Part shown: piece by piece, positions 1-7,014 of the stretch | Layout: each line of letters begins with the position of its first letter | Position numbering within the stretch: the stretch's first letter is position 1 | NCBI GenBank assembly: GCA_016288005.1 | Contig: JAEEXY010000023.1 | Span: 1 to 40,562, forward strand | Reading direction: 5' to 3' | Origin: Lachnospiraceae bacterium | GTDB taxonomy: Bacteria > Bacillota > Clostridia > Lachnospirales > Lachnospiraceae | DNA length: 40,562 nucleotides | Notes under the pieces: model-generated | Seen by the model: the letters and a program-made list of their open reading frames with translations, nothing else | The model's database searches: none | Told to the model about the DNA's origin: nothing | Translations under genes and position numbers: made by a program

Positions 1-1
1 C

Positions 2-400
2 ACCAACGACATGTTTGAGTCGATGAAGGTCGCGAACGTTCTCCATAAGCATAATCTCTGCGATCCCACCGTCGCATGGAGCGAGGTTCCGCAGATGCTC
101 TTCGAGAACAATGCCGAGATGGGCCGCCGCTTCTTTAAGACTCCGTTCGGCCGCCTGATACCCGGATATTCCGCGGATGTCATCACACTCGATTACAACC
201 CGCTCACGCCTCTTGGCGGCGACAACTGCAACGGCCACATCCTCTTCGGCATCAGCGGCAGATACGTTACTTCCACGATCTGCGCGGGCCGCGTCCTCAT
301 GAAGGACCGCGAGGTGCTCGGTGTGGATGAGGAGAAGTTCTACGCCGACTGCAGGCAGGTTTCGAAGAAGCTCTGGGATTCGATCAATTCAGGGAGATAA
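2..400 (+). CDS. ssnA: SsnA-type putative aminohydrolase, C-terminal part (5' end outside window)
   Basis: The frame is open from the first bases, so the gene starts upstream and only the last 132 residues are visible. They match the C-terminal part of amidohydrolase-superfamily proteins of the SsnA type: the segment reading DMFESMKVANVLHKH, then GRLIPGYSADVITLDYNPLTPL, which is the usual return of the chain to the metal-independent beta domain. The metal-binding histidines lie upstream and cannot be seen. The stop is 12 bases before ygfK, with a GGAGG between, so the two are very probably one operon. In Escherichia coli ssnA and ygfK are also neighbours, in a cluster with a selenium-dependent molybdenum hydroxylase. 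Substrate unknown; a purine-like or guanidino compound is a family-based guess. Confidence 0.85.
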   Translation, partial: TNDMFESMKVANVLHKHNLCDPTVAWSEVPQMLFENNAEMGRRFFKTPFGRLIPGYSADVITLDYNPLTPLGGDNCNGHILFGISGRYVTSTICAGRVLMKDREVLGVDEEKFYADCRQVSKKLWDSINSGR

Positions 401-412
401 GGAGGATAAAGT

Positions 413-3400
413 ATGAGCGACCGCATGATCCCGATACCGTTTGAGGGACTCATTACCAGATTATTTACCGAATATAAGAGATCGGGCACCGTTTACGGTG
501 TCCACAAAAAATACATTGCGCCCGCGGGACGTGAGCTTACGATCTTCGGCGAGAGGCTCGAGACTCCCTTCGGCCCCGCAGCAGGCCCCAACACGCAGCT
601 CGCGCAGAACATCATCGCCGCGTATTTCGCGGGCTGCCGCTTCTTCGAACTGAAGACTGTACAAAAGCTCGACGGCGAGGACCTGCCCGTGGCAAAGCCC
701 TGCATCCTCGCGGAGGATGAGTGCTACAACTGCGAGTGGTCCACGGAGCTGACCGTTCCGCAGGCATTTGACGAGTATGTAAAGGCATGGTGGGCATGCA
801 AGCTCATGGCTATCGAGCTGGGCCTGGGCTCACCTGACGGCTTTGTGTTCAACATGAGCGTCGGCTATGACCTCGAAGGCATCAAACTGCCCAAACTGGA
901 CAAATTCATCGAGGGCTTAAAGGACGCTTCGGACACCCCGATCTGGAAGGAGTGCAAGGAGTATGTGCTCGCGCATCTTTCCGATTTTTCGAAGGTAACC
1001 GCAGCGGACGTCGAGAGATTCTCGCCCAAAGTATGTACCTCGGCCACTCTCTCCACTCTCCACGGATGTCCTTCGGAGGATATCGAAAAGATAGCCTCCT
1101 ACCTGCTTACCGAAAAGCATGTAAACACATTTATCAAGTGCAATCCCACTCTGCTCGGCTATGATTACGCGCGCGAAACTCTCGACGAGATGGGCTATGA
1201 CTACATTCAGTTCGGCCGTTTCCATTTCGAGGACGATATGCAGTACGAGCTCGCTGTTCCGATGCTGCAGCGCCTTCAGGCACTCGCCGACAGCGTTGGC
1301 CTCGAGTTCGGCGTCAAGATCACGAACACCTTCCCCGTTGACGTTAAGCGCAGCGAACTGCCGAGCGAAGAGATGTATATGTCCGGCAAATCGCTGTATC
1401 CGCTGTCCCTGAGCGTTGCGATGAAGCTGTCAAAGGATTTCGGCGGCAAACTCCGCATCAGCTTCTCGGGCGGCGCAGACGCGTTCAATATCACAAAGCT
1501 CTACAACGCGGGCATCTGGCCCATCACCTTTGCCACCACGATCCTCAAGCCCGGCGGATACAACCGCGTACTGCAGATCGCCGACAGGTTCGCCAAGGTT
1601 GAATATAAGGCATTCTCAGGCGTTAATGCAGATGAGGTCACCCGGCTCGTCGAGGAGGCCAAAAAGGATCCTCACCACACCAAGCCCGTTAAGATCCCTC
1701 CTTCACGCAAATCAAAGAGAGAGGTTCCGATCACCGACTGCTTTATCGCGCCGTGCTCGGAGGGCTGCCCGATCCATCAGGACATCACCGCTTATATGAA
1801 GCTCGTGGAGGCCGGCAGATATCTCGACGCAATGAAGGTCATCGGCCTGAAAAATGCTGTTCCCAACATCACGGGCACCATCTGCGCTCATCCCTGCATG
1901 AGCAAGTGCACACGCAATTTCTATGAGTCGCAGGTAAACATCCGCTCTAAGAAGCTCATCGCGGCGCAGAAGGCAAGCATAGATTATGAGAAATACCTCG
2001 GCGAGAAAAAACTGCATTCGATCGCGGAAAAAGGCATCAAAGTCGCCGTCATCGGCGCAGGCCCCGCGGGTATCGCGGCCGCGAATCAGCTCTCGCGCGC
2101 AGGCTTCGAGGTTGTTGTATACGATAAGCGCAGCTCCGGCGGCGGAACAGTCGCCCACGTGATCACAGAGCAGCGCATTCCCCGCGACGCGATCGCGCAG
2201 GATATCGCATTTGCAACCGCTCTCGGCGCCAGATTTGAGTTCAACCATGAGATCACCTCGCTCGACGAGCTCAGATCCGCAGGCTATAAATACGTTATCA
2301 TCGCAGTCGGCGCTGGAAAGCCCGGCATTCTCAAAGTCTCGGGCTGCGAGCCGATGAACGCGATCAGTTTCCTCGAAAGGGTCAATCTGCACGATCCTTC
2401 GCTTAATATCGGCAGGGACGTGGTCGTTGTCGGCGGCGGCAATACCGCGATGGACACAGCCCGCGCGGCAAAGGCATTCCCGGGCGTAGAGAATGTATAT
2501 CTCGTTTACAGGCGTGATAAGAGGAATATGCCCGCGGACGCGGAGGAACTCGAACTTGCGATGTCCGAGGGTGTAGAGTTTAAGGACCTGCTCTCCCCCA
2601 TCGGATATTCCGACGGCAAGCTCATCTGCAAGAAGAACGTGCTCGGCGAATACGACAGATCCGGACGCCGCGCTCCCGTTGAAACCGACGAGATCGTGAC
2701 CGTTCCGGCGGATACCGTTATCGCGGCTGTCGGTGAAAAGATCGACTCCGCTCTCTATCACGATCTCGAGCTCGAGATCGACGAAAAGGGTTATCCGATC
2801 TGCGACAAGTATAATCAGAGCTCCGTAGACAGCGTTTATGTGGCGGGCGACGGCCTGCACGGCCCCGCAACGATCGTACAGGCGATGGCTGATGCTACGA
2901 CAGCTGTAGAACACATCATCAAGCGCAGCGGCGTCGACATTTCCTCCAACCCGATCATCAGCGAGGCACGCGCCCTGATAAAAGAGATGTATGACAGCAC
3001 CGACGTAAACGAACTGATTGCAAAGAAGGGCGTGCTCTGCGAAGAGGGCTGCTGCGAGGACGGTTCGGCGGACGGCTGCTGCGGCTCCGGGACTGGCGCT
3101 TCGCGGTGTCTCAACTGCGATAAGATCTGTGAGAACTGCGTAGATGTATGTCCCAACCGCGCGAATATCGCGATCGACGTTCCGGGTATGCAGATGCCTC
3201 AGATCATCCATATCGACCGCATGTGCAACGAATGCGGCAACTGCACGATATTCTGTCCTTACGCGAGCCTTCCCTACAAGGATAAGCTCACACTGTACAA
3301 TGACCTCGCGAGCTTCAACGACAGTACCAACAGCGGCTTCCTGCTGCTCGACGACACGCTTAAGACCTTCCGCGTACGCCTCTGGGGCGTGATCACGGAC

Positions 3401-3490
3401 GAGGAGCCCTTCACGGAGCACTGCAGTCTGGGCGCGGAGATACGCGAGATCATAAAGACGGTTTACAATGATTATCATTATCTGCTGTAA
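413..3490 (+). CDS. ygfK: YgfK-like flavin/iron-sulfur oxidoreductase (putative selenate reductase subunit)
   Basis: A 1025-residue multidomain redox protein close to the usual YgfK length of about 1030. In order it has a dihydroorotate-dehydrogenase-like barrel (about 1-420); a GltD-like cysteine cluster (CFIAPCSEGCP near 442 and CAHPCMSKC near 490) expected to bind 4Fe-4S; an FAD site GAGPAG near 548; an NAD(P) site GGGNTAMD near 673; and a C-terminal ferredoxin region (CLNCDKICENCVDVCP near 897, then CNECGNCTIFCPY). A cysteine-rich linker (EEGCCEDGSADGCCGSG) precedes the last cluster. The fold suggests electron transfer between NAD(P)H, flavin and a partner hydroxylase. Despite the database name, selenate reduction is weakly supported; linkage to purine hydroxylases and ssnA is the better contextual clue. 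The start is preceded by AAGGAGGATAAAGT. Confidence 0.93.
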   Translation: MSDRMIPIPFEGLITRLFTEYKRSGTVYGVHKKYIAPAGRELTIFGERLETPFGPAAGPNTQLAQNIIAAYFAGCRFFELKTVQKLDGEDLPVAKPCILAEDECYNCEWSTELTVPQAFDEYVKAWWACKLMAIELGLGSPDGFVFNMSVGYDLEGIKLPKLDKFIEGLKDASDTPIWKECKEYVLAHLSDFSKVTAADVERFSPKVCTSATLSTLHGCPSEDIEKIASYLLTEKHVNTFIKCNPTLLGYDYARETLDEMGYDYIQFGRFHFEDDMQYELAVPMLQRLQALADSVGLEFGVKITNTFPVDVKRSELPSEEMYMSGKSLYPLSLSVAMKLSKDFGGKLRISFSGGADAFNITKLYNAGIWPITFATTILKPGGYNRVLQIADRFAKVEYKAFSGVNADEVTRLVEEAKKDPHHTKPVKIPPSRKSKREVPITDCFIAPCSEGCPIHQDITAYMKLVEAGRYLDAMKVIGLKNAVPNITGTICAHPCMSKCTRNFYESQVNIRSKKLIAAQKASIDYEKYLGEKKLHSIAEKGIKVAVIGAGPAGIAAANQLSRAGFEVVVYDKRSSGGGTVAHVITEQRIPRDAIAQDIAFATALGARFEFNHEITSLDELRSAGYKYVIIAVGAGKPGILKVSGCEPMNAISFLERVNLHDPSLNIGRDVVVVGGGNTAMDTARAAKAFPGVENVYLVYRRDKRNMPADAEELELAMSEGVEFKDLLSPIGYSDGKLICKKNVLGEYDRSGRRAPVETDEIVTVPADTVIAAVGEKIDSALYHDLELEIDEKGYPICDKYNQSSVDSVYVAGDGLHGPATIVQAMADATTAVEHIIKRSGVDISSNPIISEARALIKEMYDSTDVNELIAKKGVLCEEGCCEDGSADGCCGSGTGASRCLNCDKICENCVDVCPNRANIAIDVPGMQMPQIIHIDRMCNECGNCTIFCPYASLPYKDKLTLYNDLASFNDSTNSGFLLLDDTLKTFRVRLWGVITDEEPFTEHCSLGAEIREIIKTVYNDYHYLL

Positions 3491-3534
3491 AACAATGTTG
3501 ATATCCACTACATATGTTTAGCATTCTATGTGTA

Positions 3535-3576
3535 AAAACTGGCGTATCCCGAACACCATCGGACTACGCCAGTTTT
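3535..3576. terminator. bidirectional intrinsic terminator between ygfK and blaI
   Basis: Perfect 12-bp arms AAAACTGGCGTA and TACGCCAGTTTT enclose an 18-nt loop. Read on the minus strand the stem is followed by TTTTT, and on the plus strand it ends in TTTT, so it can end both converging transcripts. It marks one border of the AT-rich block. Confidence 0.85.
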
Positions 3577-3586
3577 CACCCTGTAT

Positions 3587-3937
3587 TTACTTGTTGATTA
3601 ATGCCTTTAAAGCTTCAAGTTCTTCTTCGGAAATAGCCTTATTACTAACCAGATTATTAAATAAGCTCACGCAGCTCCCGCTATAGATACGCGACAAAAA
3701 CTCTTCCGTAGCCTCAAATGTTGTTTCTCCCCGGTCTACTATCGGATAAAACCACTTTGTGCGACCGATAGTTTCATAGGAAATGCATCCCCGCTCTTCC
3801 AGTCGTTTCAACAGAACAATGATAGTATGCTTTGTCCAGCCTTTCTCCGCCGACAATGTAGTAGTAAGCTGCGAAACACTCATTTTTTTTTCCCAGAGAA
3901 GATTCATTATCTTCCACTCTGAATTTGCTATATGCAT
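3587..3937 (-). CDS. blaI: BlaI/MecI/CopY-family winged-helix repressor
   Basis: A 116-residue protein of the Penicillinase_R family. The N-terminal winged helix is recognisable (EWKIMNLLWEKK, then GWTKHTIIVLLKRLEERG), followed by a dimerisation/cleavage region ending in EEELEALKALINK. It is slightly shorter than the usual 120-130 residues. It is the last gene of the minus-strand operon, 17 bases after the blaR1-type gene, with AAAAGGGGAACG in front. Family members repress their own operon from palindromic operators and are inactivated after the membrane protease is triggered. Likely operators are the palindromes at 6813-6826 and 6841-6885. The signal and the true target set are unknown; no beta-lactamase gene is in the window. 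Confidence 0.92.
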   Translation of the reverse strand: MHIANSEWKIMNLLWEKKMSVSQLTTTLSAEKGWTKHTIIVLLKRLEERGCISYETIGRTKWFYPIVDRGETTFEATEEFLSRIYSGSCVSLFNNLVSNKAISEEELEALKALINK

Positions 3938-3954
3938 TATTACGTTCCCCTTTT

Positions 3955-5307
3955 TTATTTCACAAAACTGTACTGAACCAGCTTAAATAAGTATGGCCTA
4001 TTCTCATCTGTAATATATAAATTAAGCTCATACTCCCCGTTTTCAGTCAGAATACTCTCATCCAGTTTGAATATCCTAATATAGTGAAGATAATCATCTC
4101 GACTCAGATCATTTAATTCAGCCTCGTCCGGAATATTTATATTCAGCCATTTTGATTCCGGCAAAAGAGCATAACTTTTTTCTTTTTTCTTCTTTACCCA
4201 TTTATATATCCCCCGACTGCCATCAGCAGTTTGTTTCTCTATGGTTATCTTATAAATAATATACGGCTTCTCGGAGACATTTACCAGCCTGAATTTCAGC
4301 ATGTCCTCTTCAACATTCATTCCCTTGACATACACATCATCCGCTATATCCAGCTTTTCCTTTTTCGGAATATAGATTCGGCTTTTTCCGAGCAGAAGAA
4401 TAAAGGCTATAGTCATTGCTGATAACACTATTGTGGAGATAATTCGGTTTCTTATTTTCTTAGTTTCATCATGGCTCTTGACCGCCTCAATTCTGGCCCT
4501 TAAAGCTTTGTATTCCTCACTGAGTGCCGTTCCTAAAACAGGCGTCACAGAATCCTTCATAGAAAGAAGCAGGTTGCAATAATCCTTCTTCTCATCCTCT
4601 GAAAGACTCTTTGTAACATATAAATCGCTGGCGATTTCACAATCTCTTTTGATCCACTTCGTCAAGGCGTGATTTGTAGGGAGAAACCAAAAAACAGTCA
4701 AATAAAGAATCAATCCTATGTTCTTTGCAGTATCTTTATGAAGAAAATGCGCTTCCTCATGACTTATTATATAATCAAACGTCTTACTGTCCGTAACCAC
4801 TTCCTCTCCCAGATATATTCTTTTTCCGATAGAGCTAGCGTTGTTATAACCTGACAAAGAGTATACCAGCATTTTACCTTTCTGAAATAAAAAGGTTCGC
4901 CTTTTCGAGAAAAATCGGAGTTCAGAAATGATTCTATATAGGAACACAATCATCGTGCAAAGAGCACCTACTCCCCATACATATATCATCACCGTTTTAA
5001 CGGTTACAAAACGACCGGCCTGATTGTTATTACCGGGTTGTGCGCTTTTTTGATATCTCAACGAACCACTATCGTTTATTTGTCCCAGTCTAATGTACAT
5101 CAAATCATGATCGGCTTTTTCCAACGTCTCGCTAGCTACTGTCTTCGGAACAAACTGCAACTCCGTCGTCCAAAACAGCAAAGCATGCAACGGTATTAAA
5201 AGCCACATGATCATCGCCGCTTTAGACAAACAAGCTTTCCTCGTACAATATCTTATAGAAAAGATAATTAAAACCAACAATGTATGCTTTACAAAGAATT
5301 CCAGCAT
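3955..5307 (-). CDS. BlaR1/MecR1-type M56 membrane metallopeptidase with a non-penicillin-binding C-terminal domain
   Basis: A 450-residue membrane protein. Hydrophobic segments lie near residues 8-20, 31-47 and 105-127. The cytoplasmic zinc protease motif HEEAH (HExxH) is at 183-187 in the sequence DYIISHEEAHFLHKDT. A further membrane segment occurs near 195-210, and the last one (TIVLSAMTIAFILLL) near 285-305. The remaining 145 residues should be outside the cell. They lack the SxxK, SxN and KTG motifs of the BlaR1 penicillin sensor and instead look beta-rich (for example ENGEYELNLYITDENRPYLF). So the signal-relay mechanism is probably BlaR1-like but the ligand is something else, perhaps one of the two secreted proteins of the same operon (inference). 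The gene precedes blaI by 17 bases. Confidence 0.88.
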   Translation of the reverse strand: MLEFFVKHTLLVLIIFSIRYCTRKACLSKAAMIMWLLIPLHALLFWTTELQFVPKTVASETLEKADHDLMYIRLGQINDSGSLRYQKSAQPGNNNQAGRFVTVKTVMIYVWGVGALCTMIVFLYRIISELRFFSKRRTFLFQKGKMLVYSLSGYNNASSIGKRIYLGEEVVTDSKTFDYIISHEEAHFLHKDTAKNIGLILYLTVFWFLPTNHALTKWIKRDCEIASDLYVTKSLSEDEKKDYCNLLLSMKDSVTPVLGTALSEEYKALRARIEAVKSHDETKKIRNRIISTIVLSAMTIAFILLLGKSRIYIPKKEKLDIADDVYVKGMNVEEDMLKFRLVNVSEKPYIIYKITIEKQTADGSRGIYKWVKKKKEKSYALLPESKWLNINIPDEAELNDLSRDDYLHYIRIFKLDESILTENGEYELNLYITDENRPYLFKLVQYSFVK

Positions 5308-5338
5308 TACAACATCTCATCCCCTTTTTTCAGTATTC

Positions 5339-5370
5339 CGGCAGTATATGTCATTCGCCATATACTGCCG
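5339..5370 (-). other. intercistronic stem-loop between the secreted-protein gene and the M56 protease gene
   Basis: Perfect 11-bp arms CGGCAGTATAT and ATATACTGCCG around a 10-nt loop. On the minus strand the stem is followed by GAATACTGAAAAAAG, not a T-tract, so it is not a standard terminator. It could stabilise the upstream mRNA or lower read-through into the regulatory genes. Confidence 0.6.
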
Positions 5371-5387
5371 CCTTCGTTGCTGTTAAG

Positions 5388-5984
5388 TTAAGGAGTGGGA
5401 ATACTGTCACCCGGATGATGAATGTATCCGTATCCATTTACTTCCGTTAATGTCGATAGTGTTTCAAACTTAAAGAAATAGTAATCACTGGTCGAAAGAT
5501 TTGAGTATCCCAGTCCTTGAATAGCTTGTGGGTCTGTTACCCATACAGACATTTCTTCCGGTCCTAAAAGAAATCTCTTCCTGTATAGTATTATTCTGAT
5601 CTGGTCTCCACTTGAATCCAAGGTGTCTGTAGATATTGCAAGACACCCATTGCTATCGGGGCTAAAGTAGTAATCGCTATAAACATAATGATGCATTCCG
5701 ACAATCGTGTAGTAATACGGATGTCCTGCTATATTCTTTTCCTCTGAAGGGGCTGTAGATCCCCGTGTCTGTTCTTTGTCATATATCTTCGAATTATGCT
5801 CATTTATTTCATCCGAGTGCCTATTGGCACCTATTATTGTCACGCTTCCATCTTTATGATAAATACTAAGCGTAACCTGTGGATTATTCTCCTCAGCTGC
5901 GTAAGCTTTCTCCTTGCATGAACCGGTTAAAACCAGTATGATAGCAAGCATCAGTTGTGTTGCTCTTATTAATCTCTTAATCAT
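5388..5984 (-). CDS. secreted protein of unknown function, paralogue A
   Basis: About 198 residues from the second of two close ATGs, chosen because AGAAAGG lies 7 bases before it; the first ATG (5990) is only one base from the ribosome site. The N-terminus is a signal peptide (MIKRLIRATQLMLAIILVL) with a likely cleavage after AYA. No known domain is recognised. The mature protein is rich in Tyr, Ser, Asp and Gly. From about residue 85 to the end it parallels the product of 6199-6765: both contain PYYY, IVGMH or IIGMH, a YF.PDSNGC segment, an IQGLG segment, and end in EVNG.GYIH.PGD. The start overlaps the stop of the 57-residue peptide gene by 8 bases, suggesting translational coupling. It belongs to the BlaRI-type operon, so it is a candidate effector or signal protein. 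Confidence 0.8.
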   Translation of the reverse strand: MIKRLIRATQLMLAIILVLTGSCKEKAYAAEENNPQVTLSIYHKDGSVTIIGANRHSDEINEHNSKIYDKEQTRGSTAPSEEKNIAGHPYYYTIVGMHHYVYSDYYFSPDSNGCLAISTDTLDSSGDQIRIILYRKRFLLGPEEMSVWVTDPQAIQGLGYSNLSTSDYYFFKFETLSTLTEVNGYGYIHHPGDSIPTP

Positions 5985-6150
5985 AATCATTCCTTTCTAT
6001 TAGGGGCAGTGGCGTTGGAATACATATAACTATTTTGTCCTGTCCTTCTTCCCCTGTTGCATATTTAGACATTGCTACAGTTGTAAGAATAAGAATAATG
6101 CATAAAGCTACCGATAACACAAGCGCACCAGGCTTTCTTCGCCATTTCAT
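5977..6150 (-). CDS. 57-residue single-span membrane peptide
   Basis: A short gene within the AT-rich operon, starting MKWRRKPGALVLSVALCI. GGAGG stands 10 bases before the ATG. A positively charged N-terminus (KWRRK) is followed by one hydrophobic span (about residues 9-27), then an acidic and proline-containing tail (TGEEGQDK, IPTPLPLI) that should face outside. The stop overlaps the start of secreted paralogue A by 8 bases, an arrangement typical of real coupled genes. No family is recognised. It could be a membrane anchor, a processing partner or a small exported peptide; nothing in the sequence decides between these. Confidence 0.65.
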   Translation of the reverse strand: MKWRRKPGALVLSVALCIILILTTVAMSKYATGEEGQDKIVICIPTPLPLIERNDYD

Positions 6151-6198
6151 ATTTCTAGCACCTCCGTCGAACAGTGTATATGTCTAAATCTAGTGGCT

Positions 6199-6765
6199 TC
6201 ATGGTATTATATCCCCAGGAAAATGTATATATCCGCTTCCATTTACTTCTGTTGATGATGATAAGGTTTCAAAAAGAAAAAAATAGTCTTCTGTGGTTGA
6301 TAATCCTGAAAATCCCAGCCCCTGTATCGATTGTGGATTCCCAGTCCAGCTTCCTACAGACGTGTAATCAAAAAAAGTTCTTCTGCATAGCTTAATACGG
6401 ATAGAGTCACCTCCCGAGTTCAATCCGTTCACTGAAATCGAGATACATCCATTGCTGTCCGGTTTAAAATAACAGTCTGTAAAAACATGATCATGCATCC
6501 CTATAATGTAATAGTAATATGGATTTCCTGAAAGATTATACGGTTGAGTAGGTGGATTATTGCCTCTGCTGTAGCCGGACTGCCCGTTAATGACTACGCC
6601 ATCCTGATTTTCCGCTGTTATTTCTTCACTACCCAAAACAGTTATCGCCACTGTGCTGCTATCATAAAAAAAACTATCAGCAGCGTTAACTATCTCCTTT
6701 TTGATGGGCAGAAGCCATAAACTTGTCAACAAAATCACCGTTATTACTTTTGCTGCCTTCTTCAT
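6199..6765 (-). CDS. secreted protein of unknown function, paralogue B (first gene of the BlaRI-type operon)
   Basis: A 188-residue product from the ATG preceded by GAAAGGACACAAT; an upstream in-frame ATG at 6780 lacks a good ribosome site. A signal peptide (MKKAAKVITVILLTSLWLL) is followed by a likely cleavage after VNA. The mature part is a clear paralogue of the 5388-5984 product, with the same order of motifs: PYYYYIIGMHDHVF, YFKPDSNGC, GGDSIRIKL, QSIQGLGFSGLST, and a C-terminal EVNGSGYIHFPGD. Two cysteines (in DCYF and NGC) could pair; paralogue A keeps only the second. No catalytic motif is recognised. It is first after the palindromic promoter, so it is probably the most strongly expressed product of the operon. 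Confidence 0.8.
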   Translation of the reverse strand: MKKAAKVITVILLTSLWLLPIKKEIVNAADSFFYDSSTVAITVLGSEEITAENQDGVVINGQSGYSRGNNPPTQPYNLSGNPYYYYIIGMHDHVFTDCYFKPDSNGCISISVNGLNSGGDSIRIKLCRRTFFDYTSVGSWTGNPQSIQGLGFSGLSTTEDYFFLFETLSSSTEVNGSGYIHFPGDIIP

Positions 6766-6812
6766 ATTGTGTCCTTTCAAAAAGAGTATACATGGGGTTA
6801 CTTTGATATTCC

Positions 6813-6826
6813 TTAGACGCGTCTAA
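6813..6826. promoter_or_regulatory. 14-bp perfect palindrome at the predicted transcription start of the BlaRI-type operon
   Basis: TTAGACGCGTCTAA is its own reverse complement. It begins 5-10 bases downstream of the predicted -10 box on the minus strand and so covers the expected start of transcription, a good place for a BlaI-type repressor. It does not match the TACA..TGTA core known for BlaI/MecI, so assignment to this regulator is inference. Confidence 0.5.
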
Positions 6827-6830
6827 ATAA

Positions 6831-6859
6831 AAGATATCATACAGGTAAACAAATGTCAA
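6831..6859 (-). promoter_or_regulatory. σA-type promoter of the BlaRI-type operon
   Basis: On the minus strand a perfect -35 box TTGACA (6854-6859) is followed after 17 bases by TATCTT (6831-6836). The -35 box lies inside the left arm of the 45-nt palindrome, so protein binding there would block RNA polymerase. Confidence 0.6.
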
Positions 6860-6885
6860 CAAAATGTTGACATTTGTTTACCTGT
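6841..6885. repeat. 45-nt perfect palindrome (21-bp arms, AAA centre)
   Basis: Left arm 6841-6861 and right arm 6865-6885 are exact reverse complements (each contains TTGACATTTGTTTACCTGT or its complement) around a 3-nt centre. It sits upstream of the minus-strand operon and embeds its -35 box. It may be a double operator, a cruciform site or the scar of an inserted element. The right arm also carries TTGACA on the plus strand, but no good -10 box follows. Confidence 0.8.
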
Positions 6886-6951
6886 GTTTCAATCCGTACA
6901 AATAAGCCTATTATCTCTATCAGATTTCAAACCTCAATAGTTTATACATTA

Positions 6952-6980
6952 TAGAAATTTCATCCAATGTCTGATATAAT
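6952..6980 (+). promoter_or_regulatory. possible promoter of the DHH phosphoesterase gene
   Basis: A perfect TATAAT (6975-6980) with a weak TAGAAA 17 bases before it (6952-6957), 35 bases ahead of the chosen start codon. Confidence 0.4.
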
Positions 6981-7014
6981 GATCTATGAAAAGTACTTAA
7001 CATGGGAGAATTAT

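Noticed and set aside
413-3490. True selenate reductase
   Set aside because: The name comes from databases; the domains are flavin and iron-sulfur carriers without a molybdopterin-binding catalytic subunit, so selenate reduction is not supported.
1712-3508. Long open frame of 598 codons on the minus strand opposite ygfK
   Set aside because: It mirrors the strongly supported YgfK frame, has no ribosome site or domain, and is a by-product of GC-rich codon use.
3587-5307. Classical beta-lactam resistance regulator
   Set aside because: The protease lacks the penicillin-binding sensor motifs and no beta-lactamase or penicillin-binding protein gene is in the window.
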